Positions 1 to 9,854 of a stretch of 64,000 nucleotides of DNA are shown here, in pieces; positions within the stretch are counted from its first letter, which is position 1; each line of letters begins with the position of its first letter. The notes under the pieces were generated by a model. That model was not told the DNA's origin, did not search any database, and saw only the letters and a list, made by a program, of their open reading frames with translations. Position numbers and translations under genes: made by a program. The stretch spans positions 372,001 through 436,000 of the forward strand of contig CCNA01000001.1 in assembly GCA_000824805.1 (NCBI GenBank). The letters run 5' to 3'. This stretch comes from Mesorhizobium sp. SOD10. GTDB taxonomy: Bacteria > Pseudomonadota > Alphaproteobacteria > Rhizobiales > Rhizobiaceae.

Positions 1-84
1 CGCATGTACCGCGACGCCCGCGTCCAGCGTATCTACGGCGGCACCAACGAGATCATGAAATTGCTGATCGGGCGCTCTCTCTGA
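1..84 (+). CDS. acyl-CoA dehydrogenase, C-terminal fragment
   Basis: The frame is open from the window edge and ends in TGA at 82-84. The 27 visible residues include VQRIYGGTNEIMK and end IGRSL, the C-terminal signature of FAD-dependent acyl-CoA dehydrogenases, which catalyse the first step of beta-oxidation. It lies 32 bp upstream of the thiolase gene on the same strand, so it is probably the first visible member of a beta-oxidation operon. The N-terminus and catalytic glutamate lie outside the window, so substrate length class cannot be judged. Confidence 0.85.
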   Translation, partial: RMYRDARVQRIYGGTNEIMKLLIGRSL

Positions 85-116
85 GCGCGGCGATCGGTAA
101 ACCCAAGGAGCAGAAA

Positions 117-1325
117 ATGGCCGAAGCTTACGTCTATGACGCCGTGCGCACGCCGCGCGGCAGGGGCAAGAAGGATGGCGCGCTGCATGAGGTGCCGGCG
201 GTGCGGCTCGCCGCGAAGACGCTCGAAGCGCTGCGCGACCGCAACGGCCTCGACACCGGCAATGTCGACGACATCATCTTCGGCTGCGTCGACCCAGTCG
301 GCGAGGCGGGCTCCGTCATTCCGCGCGCCGCCGCCTTCGAAGCCGGCTACGACACCAAAGCGCCCGGCATGCAGATCTCGCGCTTCTGTGCCTCCGGCCT
401 CGACGCGATCAATTTCGGCGCCGCCAAGATCGCGCAAGGGGCCGACGAGATCGTCATTGCCGGCGGTGTCGAATCGATGTCGCGCGTCGGCATGGGCATG
501 TCCGGCGGCGCCTGGTTCATGGACCCATCCGTCGGCCTGCCCGGCTGGTTCGTGCCGCAAGGCATTTCGGCCGACCTGATCGCCACCAAATACGGCTTTT
601 CCCGCGACGACGTCGACGCCTATGCGGTCGAGAGCCAGAAGCGCGCCGCCAGGGCCTGGGGCGAGGGCCGCTTCAAGAGTTCATTGATCCCGATCAAGGA
701 CCAGAACGGCCTCACGATCCTCGATCATGACGAGCACATGCGCCCTGCGACTGACATGCAGTCGCTCGCCTCGCTCAACCCGTCCTTCGTCATGCCCGGC
801 GAGATGGGCGGCTTCGACGCGGTCGCCGTGCAGAAGCATCCGGAGGTCGAGGAGGTCAATCACGTCCACCACGCCGGCAACTCGTCGGGCATCGTCGACG
901 GCGCCGCAGCCGTGCTGCTCGGCTCCAAGAAGGCCGGCAAGGCGATGGGGCTGAAGCCCCGCGCCCGCATCCGCGCTTTCGCCAATATCGGTTCCGAGCC
1001 GGTGCTGATGCTGACCGGCCCAGTCGACGTCACCGAGAAACTTCTGAAGCGCGCCAAGATGAAGCAGTCGGACATCGACCTGTTCGAGCTCAACGAGGCC
1101 TTCGCTTCCGTCGTGCTGCGCTACATGCAGGCTTTCGACATCCCGCATGACCAGATCAACGTCAATGGCGGCGCAATCGCCATGGGTCATCCGCTCGGCG
1201 CCACCGGCGCGATGATCTTCGGCACGGTTCTGGACGAGCTGGAGCGCCGCGACTTGAACACCGCGCTGGTCACGCTCTGCATCGGCGCCGGCATGGGCAC
1301 CGCCACCATCATCGAACGCGTCTGA
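117..1325 (+). CDS. fadA: acetyl-CoA C-acyltransferase (thiolase)
   Basis: Thiolase of 402 aa, the usual family length, catalysing thiolytic cleavage of 3-ketoacyl-CoA. The nucleophilic cysteine is Cys91 in RFCASGLDA. The NEAFA motif, His358 in [15 protein letters not shown] and the second active-site cysteine Cys388 in CIGAGMG are all present. The ATG at 117 has AAGGAG at 105-110. The FadB-type gene starts 12 bp downstream, so the two are almost certainly co-transcribed and may form the alpha2beta2-type beta-oxidation complex. A biosynthetic acetyl-CoA acetyltransferase is possible but less likely beside fadB and an acyl-CoA dehydrogenase. Confidence 0.93.
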   Translation: MAEAYVYDAVRTPRGRGKKDGALHEVPAVRLAAKTLEALRDRNGLDTGNVDDIIFGCVDPVGEAGSVIPRAAAFEAGYDTKAPGMQISRFCASGLDAINFGAAKIAQGADEIVIAGGVESMSRVGMGMSGGAWFMDPSVGLPGWFVPQGISADLIATKYGFSRDDVDAYAVESQKRAARAWGEGRFKSSLIPIKDQNGLTILDHDEHMRPATDMQSLASLNPSFVMPGEMGGFDAVAVQKHPEVEEVNHVHHAGNSSGIVDGAAAVLLGSKKAGKAMGLKPRARIRAFANIGSEPVLMLTGPVDVTEKLLKRAKMKQSDIDLFELNEAFASVVLRYMQAFDIPHDQINVNGGAIAMGHPLGATGAMIFGTVLDELERRDLNTALVTLCIGAGMGTATIIERV

Positions 1326-1337
1326 GGGAGAGAGATC

Positions 1338-3557
1338 ATGAGCTACACCAATTTCACCCTCGACGTTGACGCCGACGGCATCGCTTTGATCACCTGGGAC
1401 ATGCCGGACCGCTCGATGAACGTCTTCACCGAGGAGGTGATGCGCGAGCTGAACGCCATTGTCGAGAAGGTGACCGCCGATGCCGCCGTCAAGGGCGTCG
1501 TCATCACCTCGGGCAAGGACTCTTTCTCCGGCGGCGCCGATATCGCCATGCTGCAGAAGATGCTGGCCACCTTCGCCGCCGAGAAAGAGAAGGATCTCGA
1601 GAAGGCGACCAGGGCGCTGTTCGAGAATGCAGGCTATATGACCGGCCTGTTCCGCAAGATCGAGACTTCCGGCAAGCCGTGGGTATCGGCGATCAACGGC
1701 ACTTGCATGGGCGGTGCCTTCGAGATGTCGCTCGCCTGCCACGGCCGCGTCGCCGCCGATTCCGACAAGGTGAAGATGGCGCTGCCCGAAGTGAAGATCG
1801 GCATCTTCCCCGGCGCCGGCGGCACCCAGCGCGTGCCGCGGCTGACCGACCAGCAGCAGGCGCTGCAGATGCTCACCACTGGGCAGAATCTCACGCCGCA
1901 GAAGGCGAAGGCGATGGGTCTGATCCACGAGATCGCCGAGCCCTCGAAGCTCGTCGAGACCGCCAAGGCGATGATCAAGAACGGCCTGAAGCCGGTGGCG
2001 CCATGGGACGAGAAAGGCTTCAAGCTGCCGGGCGGTCCGGTCTATTCGGCGGCCGGCGCCAATCTCTGGCCGCCCGCCATCGCCATCCTGCGCCGCGAGA
2101 CCTATGGCAATTACCCGGCCGCCGCCGCGATCCTGAAATGCGTCTATGAAGGCCTGCTGGTGCCGTTCGATACCGCGCTCAGGATCGAGCAGCGCTATTT
2201 CACCGAGATCATGCAGTCGAAGGAAGCGGCGGCGATGATCCGCTCGCTGTTCCTGTCGCTGCAGGAGCTGAACAAGGGCGCGCGCCGCCCGGCTGGCGTG
2301 CCAGACACCAAATTCAAGAAGATCGGCATCCTCGGCGCCGGCTTTATGGGCGCCGGCATCGCCTATGTTACGGCACGGGCAGGCATTCCGGTGGTGCTGC
2401 TCGATCGCGATCTGCCGTCGGCCGAGAAGGGCAAGGCGCATTCTGACAGCCTGATGGCCGATCAGGTCAAGAAGGGCCGCGCCAAGCCGGAGGACAAGGA
2501 CAAGCTCCTCTCGCTGATCACGCCGACGGCGGACTATGCCGATCTTGCCGGCTGCGATCTCGTCGTGGAGGCGGTCTTCGAGGATTCGAGCGTTAAGAAG
2601 GACGCCACCGAAAAGGCGGAGGCGGTGCTGAAGTCGTCGGCAATCTTTGCCTCGAACACCTCGACGATTCCCATCACCGCCCTGGCGAAGAACTCGGCGC
2701 GGCCGAAGAACTTCATCGGCATCCACTTCTTCTCGCCGGTCGACAAGATGATGCTGGTCGAGATCATTCTTGGCAAGAAGACGGGCGACAAGGCCTTGGC
2801 CGTCGCGTTCGACTTCGTGCGCGCCATCAAGAAGACGCCGATCGTCGTCAACGACACGCGCGGCTTCTACGTCAACCGCTGCGTGCTGCGCTACATGTCG
2901 GAAGCCTATAAGATGCTGATCGAAGGCGTGCCTGCGGCGATGATAGAGAACGCCGCCAAGGCCGCCGGCATGCCGGTCGGCCCGCTGGCGCTGACCGACG
3001 AGACGGCCGTCGACCTTGCGCAGAAGATCATGAAGCAGACCATCAGGGATCTCGGCGAGAAGGTCGTCGATCCCAAGCAGATGGCGCTGATCAACACCAT
3101 GGTCGACACGCATGGCCGCTTCGGCCGCAAGAACGGCAAGGGTTTCTACGACTATCCGGCCAAGCCCGCGAAGAAGAAGCTGTGGCCGGGCCTGAAGGAC
3201 CTCTATCCGCAGCTGAAGCCCGAAAAAGTCGACTATGAGGAGCTGAAGCAGCGCCTGCTAGTCACCATCGCGCTGGAAGCGGCGCGGGTGATGGAAGAAG
3301 GCATCGTCACCGATCCGCGTGAGGCCGATGTCGGCTCGATCCTCGCTTTCGGCTTCGCGCCTTTCACCGGCGGCGCGCTATCCTATATCGACGGTATCGG
3401 CGCCAAGCGCTTCGTCAAGATCGCCAAGGGCCTGCAGAAAAAATATGGCGCCGAGTTCAAGGCGCCGAAGCTTCTGCTCGACATGGCCGAGAAGGGCGAG
3501 ACCTTCTACCAGCGCTTTGACCCCTACCAGAAGGGCGAGGTCAGAGAGGCAGCCTGA
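1338..3557 (+). CDS. fadB: multifunctional enoyl-CoA hydratase / 3-hydroxyacyl-CoA dehydrogenase
   Basis: 739-aa two-domain beta-oxidation enzyme. The N-terminal crotonase domain (about 1-200) keeps both hydratase glutamates: Glu129 in [11 protein letters not shown] and Glu151 in [16 protein letters not shown]. An NAD-binding Rossmann motif GAGFMG begins near residue 333, and the 3-hydroxyacyl-CoA dehydrogenase block [16 protein letters not shown] follows. The C-terminal dehydrogenase domain is complete. It hydrates trans-2-enoyl-CoA and oxidises the 3-hydroxyacyl-CoA, feeding the thiolase encoded just upstream. A GGGAGAGAG ribosome-binding site precedes the ATG. FadJ would be an equally fair name; sequence alone does not separate them here. 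Confidence 0.93.
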   Translation: MSYTNFTLDVDADGIALITWDMPDRSMNVFTEEVMRELNAIVEKVTADAAVKGVVITSGKDSFSGGADIAMLQKMLATFAAEKEKDLEKATRALFENAGYMTGLFRKIETSGKPWVSAINGTCMGGAFEMSLACHGRVAADSDKVKMALPEVKIGIFPGAGGTQRVPRLTDQQQALQMLTTGQNLTPQKAKAMGLIHEIAEPSKLVETAKAMIKNGLKPVAPWDEKGFKLPGGPVYSAAGANLWPPAIAILRRETYGNYPAAAAILKCVYEGLLVPFDTALRIEQRYFTEIMQSKEAAAMIRSLFLSLQELNKGARRPAGVPDTKFKKIGILGAGFMGAGIAYVTARAGIPVVLLDRDLPSAEKGKAHSDSLMADQVKKGRAKPEDKDKLLSLITPTADYADLAGCDLVVEAVFEDSSVKKDATEKAEAVLKSSAIFASNTSTIPITALAKNSARPKNFIGIHFFSPVDKMMLVEIILGKKTGDKALAVAFDFVRAIKKTPIVVNDTRGFYVNRCVLRYMSEAYKMLIEGVPAAMIENAAKAAGMPVGPLALTDETAVDLAQKIMKQTIRDLGEKVVDPKQMALINTMVDTHGRFGRKNGKGFYDYPAKPAKKKLWPGLKDLYPQLKPEKVDYEELKQRLLVTIALEAARVMEEGIVTDPREADVGSILAFGFAPFTGGALSYIDGIGAKRFVKIAKGLQKKYGAEFKAPKLLLDMAEKGETFYQRFDPYQKGEVREAA

Positions 3558-3566
3558 CCAACCAGC

Positions 3567-4109
3567 ATGTATGTCTGGGGGCGAATGGCCCGCACCATGG
3601 CCACGGCGTCGAGCCGTGGCCCCTATCGGGTCGGCGAGGAAAGCCGGCTGGCTTTTCGCTGCCTGCCGATCGACATCGACTTCAACCTGCATCTCAACAA
3701 CGCGCGCTACATGATGCTGGCGGACCTCGGCCGCATCGACATCTTCCTGCGCGTCGGGTTGATCGCGCTCGCGCGTAAAAATGGCTGGGCGCCGATGATC
3801 GGCGGGCTGCAGGTCGCCTATGTGCGCGAGATCAAGTTATGGCGGCGCTTCGAGGTGGTCTCGTCGATCGAGACCTGGGAAGGCACGTCCGTCATCGGCA
3901 AGCACCGTTTCGTCCTCGAAAATGGCGAGACGGCGGCGCTGATCCTCACCACGGGCGGCGTCTATGATCGTGGCGGCCGCCGCTTTCTCGAGATCGGCGA
4001 GGTCGTCGCGGCGCTCGGGCATGCCGCCAGTCCACGCCCGCCGACCGAAGCCGAGCGGGCCTTCATGGTCTCGCACCGGAATTTGCGCGAGCAGGCCAAG
4101 GCGGTCTGA
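3567..4109 (+). CDS. acyl-CoA thioesterase, hotdog fold (THEM6/FadM-like)
   Basis: 180-aa single-domain protein. The segment IDFNLHLNNARYM (about residues 35-47) is the conserved region of 4-hydroxybenzoyl-CoA thioesterase-like hotdog proteins; the rest (WEGTSVIGKHRFV and on) fits the same fold. It begins 9 bp after the fadB stop, which suggests a role in releasing or sparing CoA during fatty-acid breakdown; that role is inferred from position. The start is uncertain: in-frame ATGs also occur at 3585 (preceded by GGGGG) and 3597, and the first 15-20 residues look less conserved. Confidence 0.8.
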   Translation: MYVWGRMARTMATASSRGPYRVGEESRLAFRCLPIDIDFNLHLNNARYMMLADLGRIDIFLRVGLIALARKNGWAPMIGGLQVAYVREIKLWRRFEVVSSIETWEGTSVIGKHRFVLENGETAALILTTGGVYDRGGRRFLEIGEVVAALGHAASPRPPTEAERAFMVSHRNLREQAKAV

Positions 4110-4121
4110 TCGCGCTTCGGC

Positions 4122-5771
4122 TCAGGCCGCCCTGCCGAGCAGGAAATCGGCCACCTCATCCGAAAAGATCGTCAGATCGTCGTCAAAGGCGACGACCTCC
4201 CGCCTGCCTTGAGGATCCGGTTGTCCGGCCGGCATTCCGTGCGCCACAAGCGTCTCGGCGCAACCCACCCAATCGCCATCGCGTTCCGGCTCATTGACCG
4301 AGGCCCATCCGAGCGTTCCGCGCACATCGCCACCGAAGCCGTGCTGCTCTTTCCAGTCCGCGCCATGGTCGAGCAGGAAGCGGGTGAGCTCTGCGTCGCC
4401 GCGAAAGACAGCGTGATTCAGCGCCGAGGCCTCCCAGTCGCCGCCGCGCCGGGCGATCGGCCAGCCAAGCCTGACCATCGTCTTCACAGCGTCGCGGCAG
4501 CCTTGCGCGGCGAGTTCGGGCAATAGCCGCAATTGCAGGTCCGACAGCGAATCCGGCAGGTCGGGCCGGCGGGCCCTAATTGTCCGCGCCGTCGCCTCGT
4601 CGCCGGCAGCGCAGGCGGCGATGAATTGCTCGTCGTCGGGAAGCGGACCTTCATCACCAGATTGCCGCAACAGCGTGGCGACCTCGGGCAGGCCGAAGCG
4701 GAGCGCAACCCGACAGGCGCTTAGGCCGTCGGGCGTCCGCGCCGACGGATCGGCGCCGGCCGCGAGCAGCGCTTCGATATGCGCCGGCGAACGGCGGCGC
4801 CGGATCGCCCATAGAAGCGGCCTGCCCCAATCGGAGGTCGGCCCGCTCCCGGCCGGTTCGTTCGGATCGGCATCCGGCGCGGCGAGCAGCAGGTTCAGCG
4901 CCTCCAGGCTGTCGAGGTCGAGCACGCGGTACAGCGCGTTCGAACCCGTGACGCGGGCGCCGGCCTCAAGCAGAAGCCGGGTGCAGGCCGGGTTCTCGAG
5001 CGAATGGTAAAGCGACTCCCCGTCATTCGGATCGGCGCCGGCGTCGAGCAACAGCTTCGTCAACTCCGGGTCGTGGTTCTGGCCGGCCGCGCCGTACAGC
5101 GCCGAGAGCTTGTGTTCGTCCGAAGGCTGTTTCAGCGAGGCCGGTGGCCAGCGGCTGCCCACCGCCTGGTTCGGATCGGCGCCGGCAGCGATGAGCAATC
5201 TGGCGGCGGCATGAAGCACTTTGCGAAAGCGCGGCAGCCGCACAAGGCTCGAATGGGTCACGGCTACCAGCGGCGGCAGGTCGAGCGGACCGCCCGGACG
5301 GTTGAGCCAGCCGGCGTCCAGCTTGATCGCCGCCCGCAACACCGCCACGTCGCCGACCGCGCAAGCCAGGTACGCATCGCCTCCGATCATGTCGGGATGG
5401 TCTTCGATCATGCGCGCCGCGGCCTCCGGGCTCGCCCGGTTGGTGCTGCCGCTGATGTCTCCGGCATAAACGAGCCCGGCCCAGTTGCGGATCGAGGCGG
5501 CGCGGTCAGTGCCGTAGGCACGCTGCGCGGCGACGAAGCTGGCGAGGTCGCGCCAGGACGGGAAGCCATATTCGCGCGCCAGGCAGGACTGGGCGTCATG
5601 CAGGCGAAGGCCGAGTGCCGCGATGGCCGGATCGTCCCTGCCCGCCGCCGACGGCAGGCTTTCGCGGAAGCGTGCGATCGCGTCCGGCTCGCCGCGCCGA
5701 TAGGCCGCGAGCAGGTCTTTGGCCTGCTTCTTCAGAAGCTCGAGATGGGGACGGCTGGGAAGTAGGTTCAT
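4122..5771 (-). CDS. ankyrin repeat protein
   Basis: 549-aa protein with no signal peptide or membrane segment. After an N-terminal helical region (about 1-85, with GFPSWRDLASFV) there are multiple ankyrin repeats, seen as recurring LLLDAGADPN, LLLEAGARV, LLAAGADPSA and LLDHGADW segments spread from about 190 to 500. Ankyrin arrays mediate protein-protein contact; no catalytic domain is visible, so the partner is unknown. The ATG is preceded by GGAGG with 5 nt spacing. It is convergent with the thioesterase gene (12 bp between stops). The 298 bp from its start to the next gene show no further gene and no promoter that I can assign firmly. Confidence 0.85.
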   Translation of the reverse strand: MNLLPSRPHLELLKKQAKDLLAAYRRGEPDAIARFRESLPSAAGRDDPAIAALGLRLHDAQSCLAREYGFPSWRDLASFVAAQRAYGTDRAASIRNWAGLVYAGDISGSTNRASPEAAARMIEDHPDMIGGDAYLACAVGDVAVLRAAIKLDAGWLNRPGGPLDLPPLVAVTHSSLVRLPRFRKVLHAAARLLIAAGADPNQAVGSRWPPASLKQPSDEHKLSALYGAAGQNHDPELTKLLLDAGADPNDGESLYHSLENPACTRLLLEAGARVTGSNALYRVLDLDSLEALNLLLAAPDADPNEPAGSGPTSDWGRPLLWAIRRRRSPAHIEALLAAGADPSARTPDGLSACRVALRFGLPEVATLLRQSGDEGPLPDDEQFIAACAAGDEATARTIRARRPDLPDSLSDLQLRLLPELAAQGCRDAVKTMVRLGWPIARRGGDWEASALNHAVFRGDAELTRFLLDHGADWKEQHGFGGDVRGTLGWASVNEPERDGDWVGCAETLVAHGMPAGQPDPQGRREVVAFDDDLTIFSDEVADFLLGRAA

Positions 5772-6069
5772 GAAAACCTCCGTGCGTTTTCGCCGAAGGT
5801 CCGCAAATCCGGCTGCACAAAGGTTTGGCTGTCAGCTCATCGAAGCAAGTGGGTTCAACCCTTCCCGCGGACCCGGATGCGGCTTGCACCGCGGGCCGAC
5901 CTTAAAATCATTCGGTCGCCGGGGTCAATTGGCCGCCCGGGGCCAAACCTCACCCGTTTTCCGCGACAGCATCACTTTCCATTCCGGTCCATCGCTACTG
6001 GTGGACAATGGTGTGGTCGCGCGCTAGACAGGCTTGAGGCTTTTTTTCCTGTTTTGAAGGAGAGCGCGC

Positions 6070-6711
6070 GTGCTCTCACACGACCGCGTATGGGCCGCAA
6101 TCGATGCTCTCGCCGAGCGCTATTCGCTGTCGGCTTCCGGCCTTGCCCGGCGCGCGGGTCTCGATTCGACAGCCTTCAACAAGTCGAAGCGCCTGTCGTC
6201 CGACGGCAGGCCGCGCTGGCCCTCGACCGAATCGCTGGCCAAGATCATCGAGGCGACCGGCGCGTCGCTGGAGGAATTTACTGGACTTATCGAAGGGCGC
6301 GGCGGCGCCTCTGTCGCCCAACATCGCAGCGCCGTCCCGTTGCTGGGCTTCGCCCAGGCCGGGGCGGGGGGCTTCTTTGACGATGCCGGCTATCCGGCGG
6401 GGCAGGGCTGGGATCTGGTCGAGCTTCCGGCGCGGGCGACCGAGACGTCCTATGCACTGCAGGTGCAGGGCGATTCCATGCTGCCGCTCTACCGCAACGG
6501 CGATGTGCTGATCGTCGAACCGGGCGCGCCGACGCGCAAGGGCGACCGTGTTGTCGTCAAGACCACCGCCGGCGAGGTGATGGCCAAGGTGCTCGACCGG
6601 CAAACGATGAAATCGATCGTGCTGGTCTCGCTCAATCCCGCCCACCCGGACCGTGACATCCCGACGCGCGATATCGAATGGATGGCGCGCATCGTCTGGG
6701 CAAGCCAATAG
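6070..6711 (+). CDS. S24-family repressor with LexA-like self-cleavage domain
   Basis: 213 aa, GTG start behind GAAGGAG. Residues 1-70 form a helix-turn-helix region (SASGLARRAGLDSTAFNKSK). The C-terminal half is an S24/LexA peptidase domain with Ser136 in QGDSMLPLYRNGD and Lys173 in GEVMAKVL; the 37-residue spacing equals that of the E. coli LexA Ser119/Lys156 dyad. A candidate Ala-Gly cleavage site lies at 97-100 (FAQAGAG). The family binds operators and is inactivated by self-cleavage, often after DNA damage. It is not the canonical LexA by length or N-terminus. The next gene starts 8 bp downstream. Confidence 0.85.
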   Translation: MLSHDRVWAAIDALAERYSLSASGLARRAGLDSTAFNKSKRLSSDGRPRWPSTESLAKIIEATGASLEEFTGLIEGRGGASVAQHRSAVPLLGFAQAGAGGFFDDAGYPAGQGWDLVELPARATETSYALQVQGDSMLPLYRNGDVLIVEPGAPTRKGDRVVVKTTAGEVMAKVLDRQTMKSIVLVSLNPAHPDRDIPTRDIEWMARIVWASQ

Positions 6712-6719
6712 GCCGGCTT

Positions 6720-7607
6720 ATGCGGCTTCTTCAGACAGCCGTGGCGATTCTGGCCATTCCGGTGATGGCGGTTCTCGTCGTTGCCGGCGGACACACGGTC
6801 AAGGGGCACGAAAGCACCGTCGCGGTCGACCAGATCGACCCCATCGCCGACGCGCTCCCCACCGGCGACACGCTTTCGGCTTCCGGTTCCGGTGCCGCGC
6901 AAGAGCCGGCGACGTCAGCCATTCCCGCGCCCGCCGCTCCGCAGCCACCGAAGCCCGCCGTTCATTCGAGGGCCATCGATCCCGAGGTCGTGGCGCCGCC
7001 GGAACTGTCGGACCAGGAACTCGAACGGGTGGAGCCGCGCGCGCCGCTCAGCGATCTGGCGTTGGCCGGGCCGCCCAAGCCGCCCAAATTGAAAATGCCG
7101 GATGACTGGAACGGCACCAAGCTGTTCCAGCCGGTCGCCGCAGCCGCGGGGCTGATCGAGGCGAAGGGCTATGCGGTCGCCGTGTCCGGCGTGGATGTCG
7201 TCAAGGCCGACGAAACCTGCAGCGACGAGGGCAAGAATTGGGCCTGCGGCGCGCGCGCCAGGACAGCCTTCCGCGCCTTCCTGCGCGGCCGTGCTGTCGC
7301 CTGCACGGTGCCGCCGGAGGGCGGTCGCGACACCATTACCGCCGAATGCCATATCGGCAATCAGGACATCGGCCAGTGGCTGGTCGAGAACGGCTGGGCG
7401 CGCGCCGCGCAAGGCGGGCCCTATGTCGAGGCCGAGAACAAGGCCCGCACGGCAAGGAAGGGTATTTTCGGCCCGGCGCCGAAGCTTGACGGCCTGCCGG
7501 CGCTGCCGGCCGCCTCGGGGCCGGCGCCGGTGGCTCCGGATTCGATCCTGCCGGCCGATGGCGGCGCCGTTACGCCGCCAACTGACCAGCCAGCGCCCGC
7601 TCAATGA
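6720..7607 (+). CDS. membrane-anchored thermonuclease (SNase-like) protein
   Basis: 295 aa from the ATG at 6720, chosen because it gives a typical N-terminal signal/anchor ([19 protein letters not shown]) and avoids overlap with the upstream gene. A Pro/Ala-rich linker (about 40-125) leads to a staphylococcal-nuclease-like domain (about 145-265) with [24 protein letters not shown] and [10 protein letters not shown]. Arg residues are present, but I cannot confirm all the calcium and catalytic positions, so activity is unproven. It would act outside the cytoplasm. Its last 38 bp overlap the 3' end of the convergent lysS gene. Confidence 0.75.
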   Translation: MRLLQTAVAILAIPVMAVLVVAGGHTVKGHESTVAVDQIDPIADALPTGDTLSASGSGAAQEPATSAIPAPAAPQPPKPAVHSRAIDPEVVAPPELSDQELERVEPRAPLSDLALAGPPKPPKLKMPDDWNGTKLFQPVAAAAGLIEAKGYAVAVSGVDVVKADETCSDEGKNWACGARARTAFRAFLRGRAVACTVPPEGGRDTITAECHIGNQDIGQWLVENGWARAAQGGPYVEAENKARTARKGIFGPAPKLDGLPALPAASGPAPVAPDSILPADGGAVTPPTDQPAPAQ

Positions 7608-9219
7608 GCGCGCGCGTCTCTGCGATGCCGTAAAGCGCCGCGAACGAACCGAAGCGCGGTCCGCGCTCCTGGCCGATCAGCACCTGATAGATCATCTGGA
7701 AGAAGGCGACCGACACGCCCGGCCCGCCTTCCGGGCTCTGCTTCGAATGGTCCTGGTAGCGCTCGATCTTGCGCGCCACGTTGAGCGCGGCGTTCTGGAT
7801 CGCCTCGCCGTCGGCGCCTTGCGGCAGCGCGCCGAGCGCCTCGGAAAGCTTCCCCAGCGCCTCGCGCTCCACCTCGTCGGCGGCGCGATAGACCTTGGTC
7901 GGCTTTACGAAATCGTCGAAATAGCGGATCGCATAGCCGGTCAGCCGGTCGAGTTCCGGATGCGTCTTTGGCGTCACGCCGGGCGCGTGCCGCGAAATGA
8001 AGCCCCACAGCACCGACTTGTCATGCGCGTTGGAGGCGCTGACCAGGTTGAGCAGCAGCGCGAACGGCACCGGCAGGTCGATCGCCGGCGGGTTGCCGTC
8101 ATGCATGTGCCAGACCGGATTGCCGAGCCGCTCCTTCCAGTCCTGGCGCGGATAGGCGCCGAGGAAAGCGTAATACTCATCCACCGCCTTCGGGATGACG
8201 TCGAAATAGAGCTTCTTCGCCTGCCGGGGCCGCTGGTACATGTAGAGGCCGAGGCTCTCGGTCGGCGCGTAGGTCAGCCATTCGTCGATGGTGAGCCCAT
8301 TGCCCTTCGACTTCGAGATCTTCTGGCCCACTTCGTCGAGGAACAGTTCGTAGACGAAATGCTCCGGCGCGCGCCCACCGAGGATGTTGCAGATTCGGTC
8401 ATAGATCGCCGCATTGGTCTGGTGATCCTTGCCGAACATCTCGAAATCGACGCCGAGCGCCGCCCAGCGCATGCCGAAATCCGGCTTCCACTGCAGCTTC
8501 ACATGGCCGCCGGTGACCGGCAGCGTGGTCTCGGTGCCTTCGTCGTCGAAAGTGATGGTGCCGGCTTTGGCGTCGACATTCATCATCGGCACGTAGAGCA
8601 CGCGGCCGCTCTTCGGCGAGATCGGCAGGAACGGGCTGTAGGTCGCCTGGCGCTCCGGCCCGAGCGTCGGCAGCATCACGCCCATGATGTCGTCATAGCG
8701 TTCGGCGGCGCGCAGCAGCACCTCGTCGAAACGGCCGGCCTTGTAGTATTGCGTCGCGCTGGCGAACTCATAGTCGAAGCCGAAGGTGTCGAGGAAACGG
8801 CACAGCATCGCGTTGTTGTGGTCGGCGAAGCTCGCATAGTCGCCGCCGAACGGGTTGGGCACCGAGGTCAGCGGCATATGCAGGTAGGGCTCGAGCGCGG
8901 CGCGGTCCGGCACGTTGTCCGGGATCTTGCGCATCCCGTCCATGTCGTCGGAGAAGCACAGAAGCTTGGTCTTGACCTTGTCCTGCGTCAGCACCCGGAA
9001 GGCATGCCGCACCATGGTCGTGCGCGCCACCTCGCCGAAGGTGCCGATATGCGGCAGGCCCGACGGGCCGTAGCCGGTTTCGAACAGGACGGTCTCGGGA
9101 AAGTCCTTGTTCTTGTAGCGGGCGATGATCTTCTTGGCTTCCTCGAACGGCCAGGCCTTGCTCTCGGCCGCCGCGGCAAGCATCTCGGGATTGAGATCGA
9201 TGATGTTTGATCCCGTCAT
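7570..9219 (-). CDS. lysS: lysyl-tRNA synthetase, class I
   Basis: 549 aa. It charges tRNA-Lys. The Rossmann-fold class I signatures are clear: HIGT at residues 57-60 and the KMSKS-type KISKS at 300-304 (KISKSKGNG). Class I LysRS is typical of archaea and alphaproteobacteria and unrelated to the class II enzyme of E. coli. I chose the ATG at 9219 ([10 protein letters not shown]) over an upstream in-frame start at 9300 because family members begin with a short segment before the AKSWPF-like motif. The 3' end overlaps the convergent nuclease gene by 38 bp. Confidence 0.95.
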   Translation of the reverse strand: MTGSNIIDLNPEMLAAAAESKAWPFEEAKKIIARYKNKDFPETVLFETGYGPSGLPHIGTFGEVARTTMVRHAFRVLTQDKVKTKLLCFSDDMDGMRKIPDNVPDRAALEPYLHMPLTSVPNPFGGDYASFADHNNAMLCRFLDTFGFDYEFASATQYYKAGRFDEVLLRAAERYDDIMGVMLPTLGPERQATYSPFLPISPKSGRVLYVPMMNVDAKAGTITFDDEGTETTLPVTGGHVKLQWKPDFGMRWAALGVDFEMFGKDHQTNAAIYDRICNILGGRAPEHFVYELFLDEVGQKISKSKGNGLTIDEWLTYAPTESLGLYMYQRPRQAKKLYFDVIPKAVDEYYAFLGAYPRQDWKERLGNPVWHMHDGNPPAIDLPVPFALLLNLVSASNAHDKSVLWGFISRHAPGVTPKTHPELDRLTGYAIRYFDDFVKPTKVYRAADEVEREALGKLSEALGALPQGADGEAIQNAALNVARKIERYQDHSKQSPEGGPGVSVAFFQMIYQVLIGQERGPRFGSFAALYGIAETRALIERALAGQLAA

Positions 9220-9427
9220 GTCGAAGTTCCAGTTATGGCCGTCTGCGCGGCGGATGAAATTTGTCGACCGGTCTCTAGGCGCGCGGGGACGGAGCGTCAA
9301 CGATTTGCGGTGGTTTTCCTTGCGGCGCCATAATGGCGTTCCTACGTTGGAGCGCTGTTATCCTGTGTATGTCGCCCCAAGTGCCCGAGGTTTGGGGGAA
9401 CGAGATGCACGCTTCCAGGAGTTTTGA

Positions 9428-9841
9428 ATGCCTTCATTGACGCCGCACGAAGCCTTGATCCACCTGATGGTCATCACATCGGCTTCAGATCGCGACATGA
9501 CCGATGTCGAACTGGGGCGGATCGGCGATGTCGTCCGCTCCTGGCCGGTGTTCGTCGACTTCAACCGGGACAGGCTGGTTCAGGTGGCGCAAGCCTGCCA
9601 GAAGGCGCTGCATGAGAAGGACGGGCTGGAAGGCGTTCTGGCGCGCGTCGCCGAGGCGTTGCCCGAGCGGCTGCGCGACACCGCTTATGCCGCCGCTTTC
9701 GAGGTCGCCGCCGTCGATCTCGAGATGCGCCTGGAGGAGGTCAGGGTGCTGCAGCTCATCCGCCTCAAGCTCGATCTCGACACGCTGACGGTGGCCGCGA
9801 TCGCTCGTGCTGCCAAGGCGCGCCTGCGCGCGCTCACCTAA
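9428..9841 (+). CDS. TerB-like (tellurite resistance B domain) protein
   Basis: 137 aa, all helical, cytoplasmic. The sequence pattern, with HLMVITSASDRDMTDVE near the N-terminus followed by amphipathic helices, matches the TerB-like fold of small acidic alphaproteobacterial proteins. Proteins of this group are associated with metal or membrane-stress responses, but the exact function of this clade is not established and no ter operon surrounds it. AGGAG lies 7 nt before the ATG. The gene is convergent with the solute-binding protein gene that follows (13 bp between stops). Confidence 0.65.
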   Translation: MPSLTPHEALIHLMVITSASDRDMTDVELGRIGDVVRSWPVFVDFNRDRLVQVAQACQKALHEKDGLEGVLARVAEALPERLRDTAYAAAFEVAAVDLEMRLEEVRVLQLIRLKLDLDTLTVAAIARAAKARLRALT

Positions 9842-9854
9842 AAGGCTGACAGGC

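Noticed and set aside
681..3113. An 810-codon open frame on the minus strand
   Set aside because: It is antisense to thiolase and fadB, has low-complexity Arg/His/Asp-rich composition, and crosses two clear genes. High-GC codon bias creates such frames.
7171..9210. A 679-codon plus-strand frame opposite lysS
   Set aside because: It mirrors the lysS coding frame and shows no domain; lysS has intact catalytic motifs.
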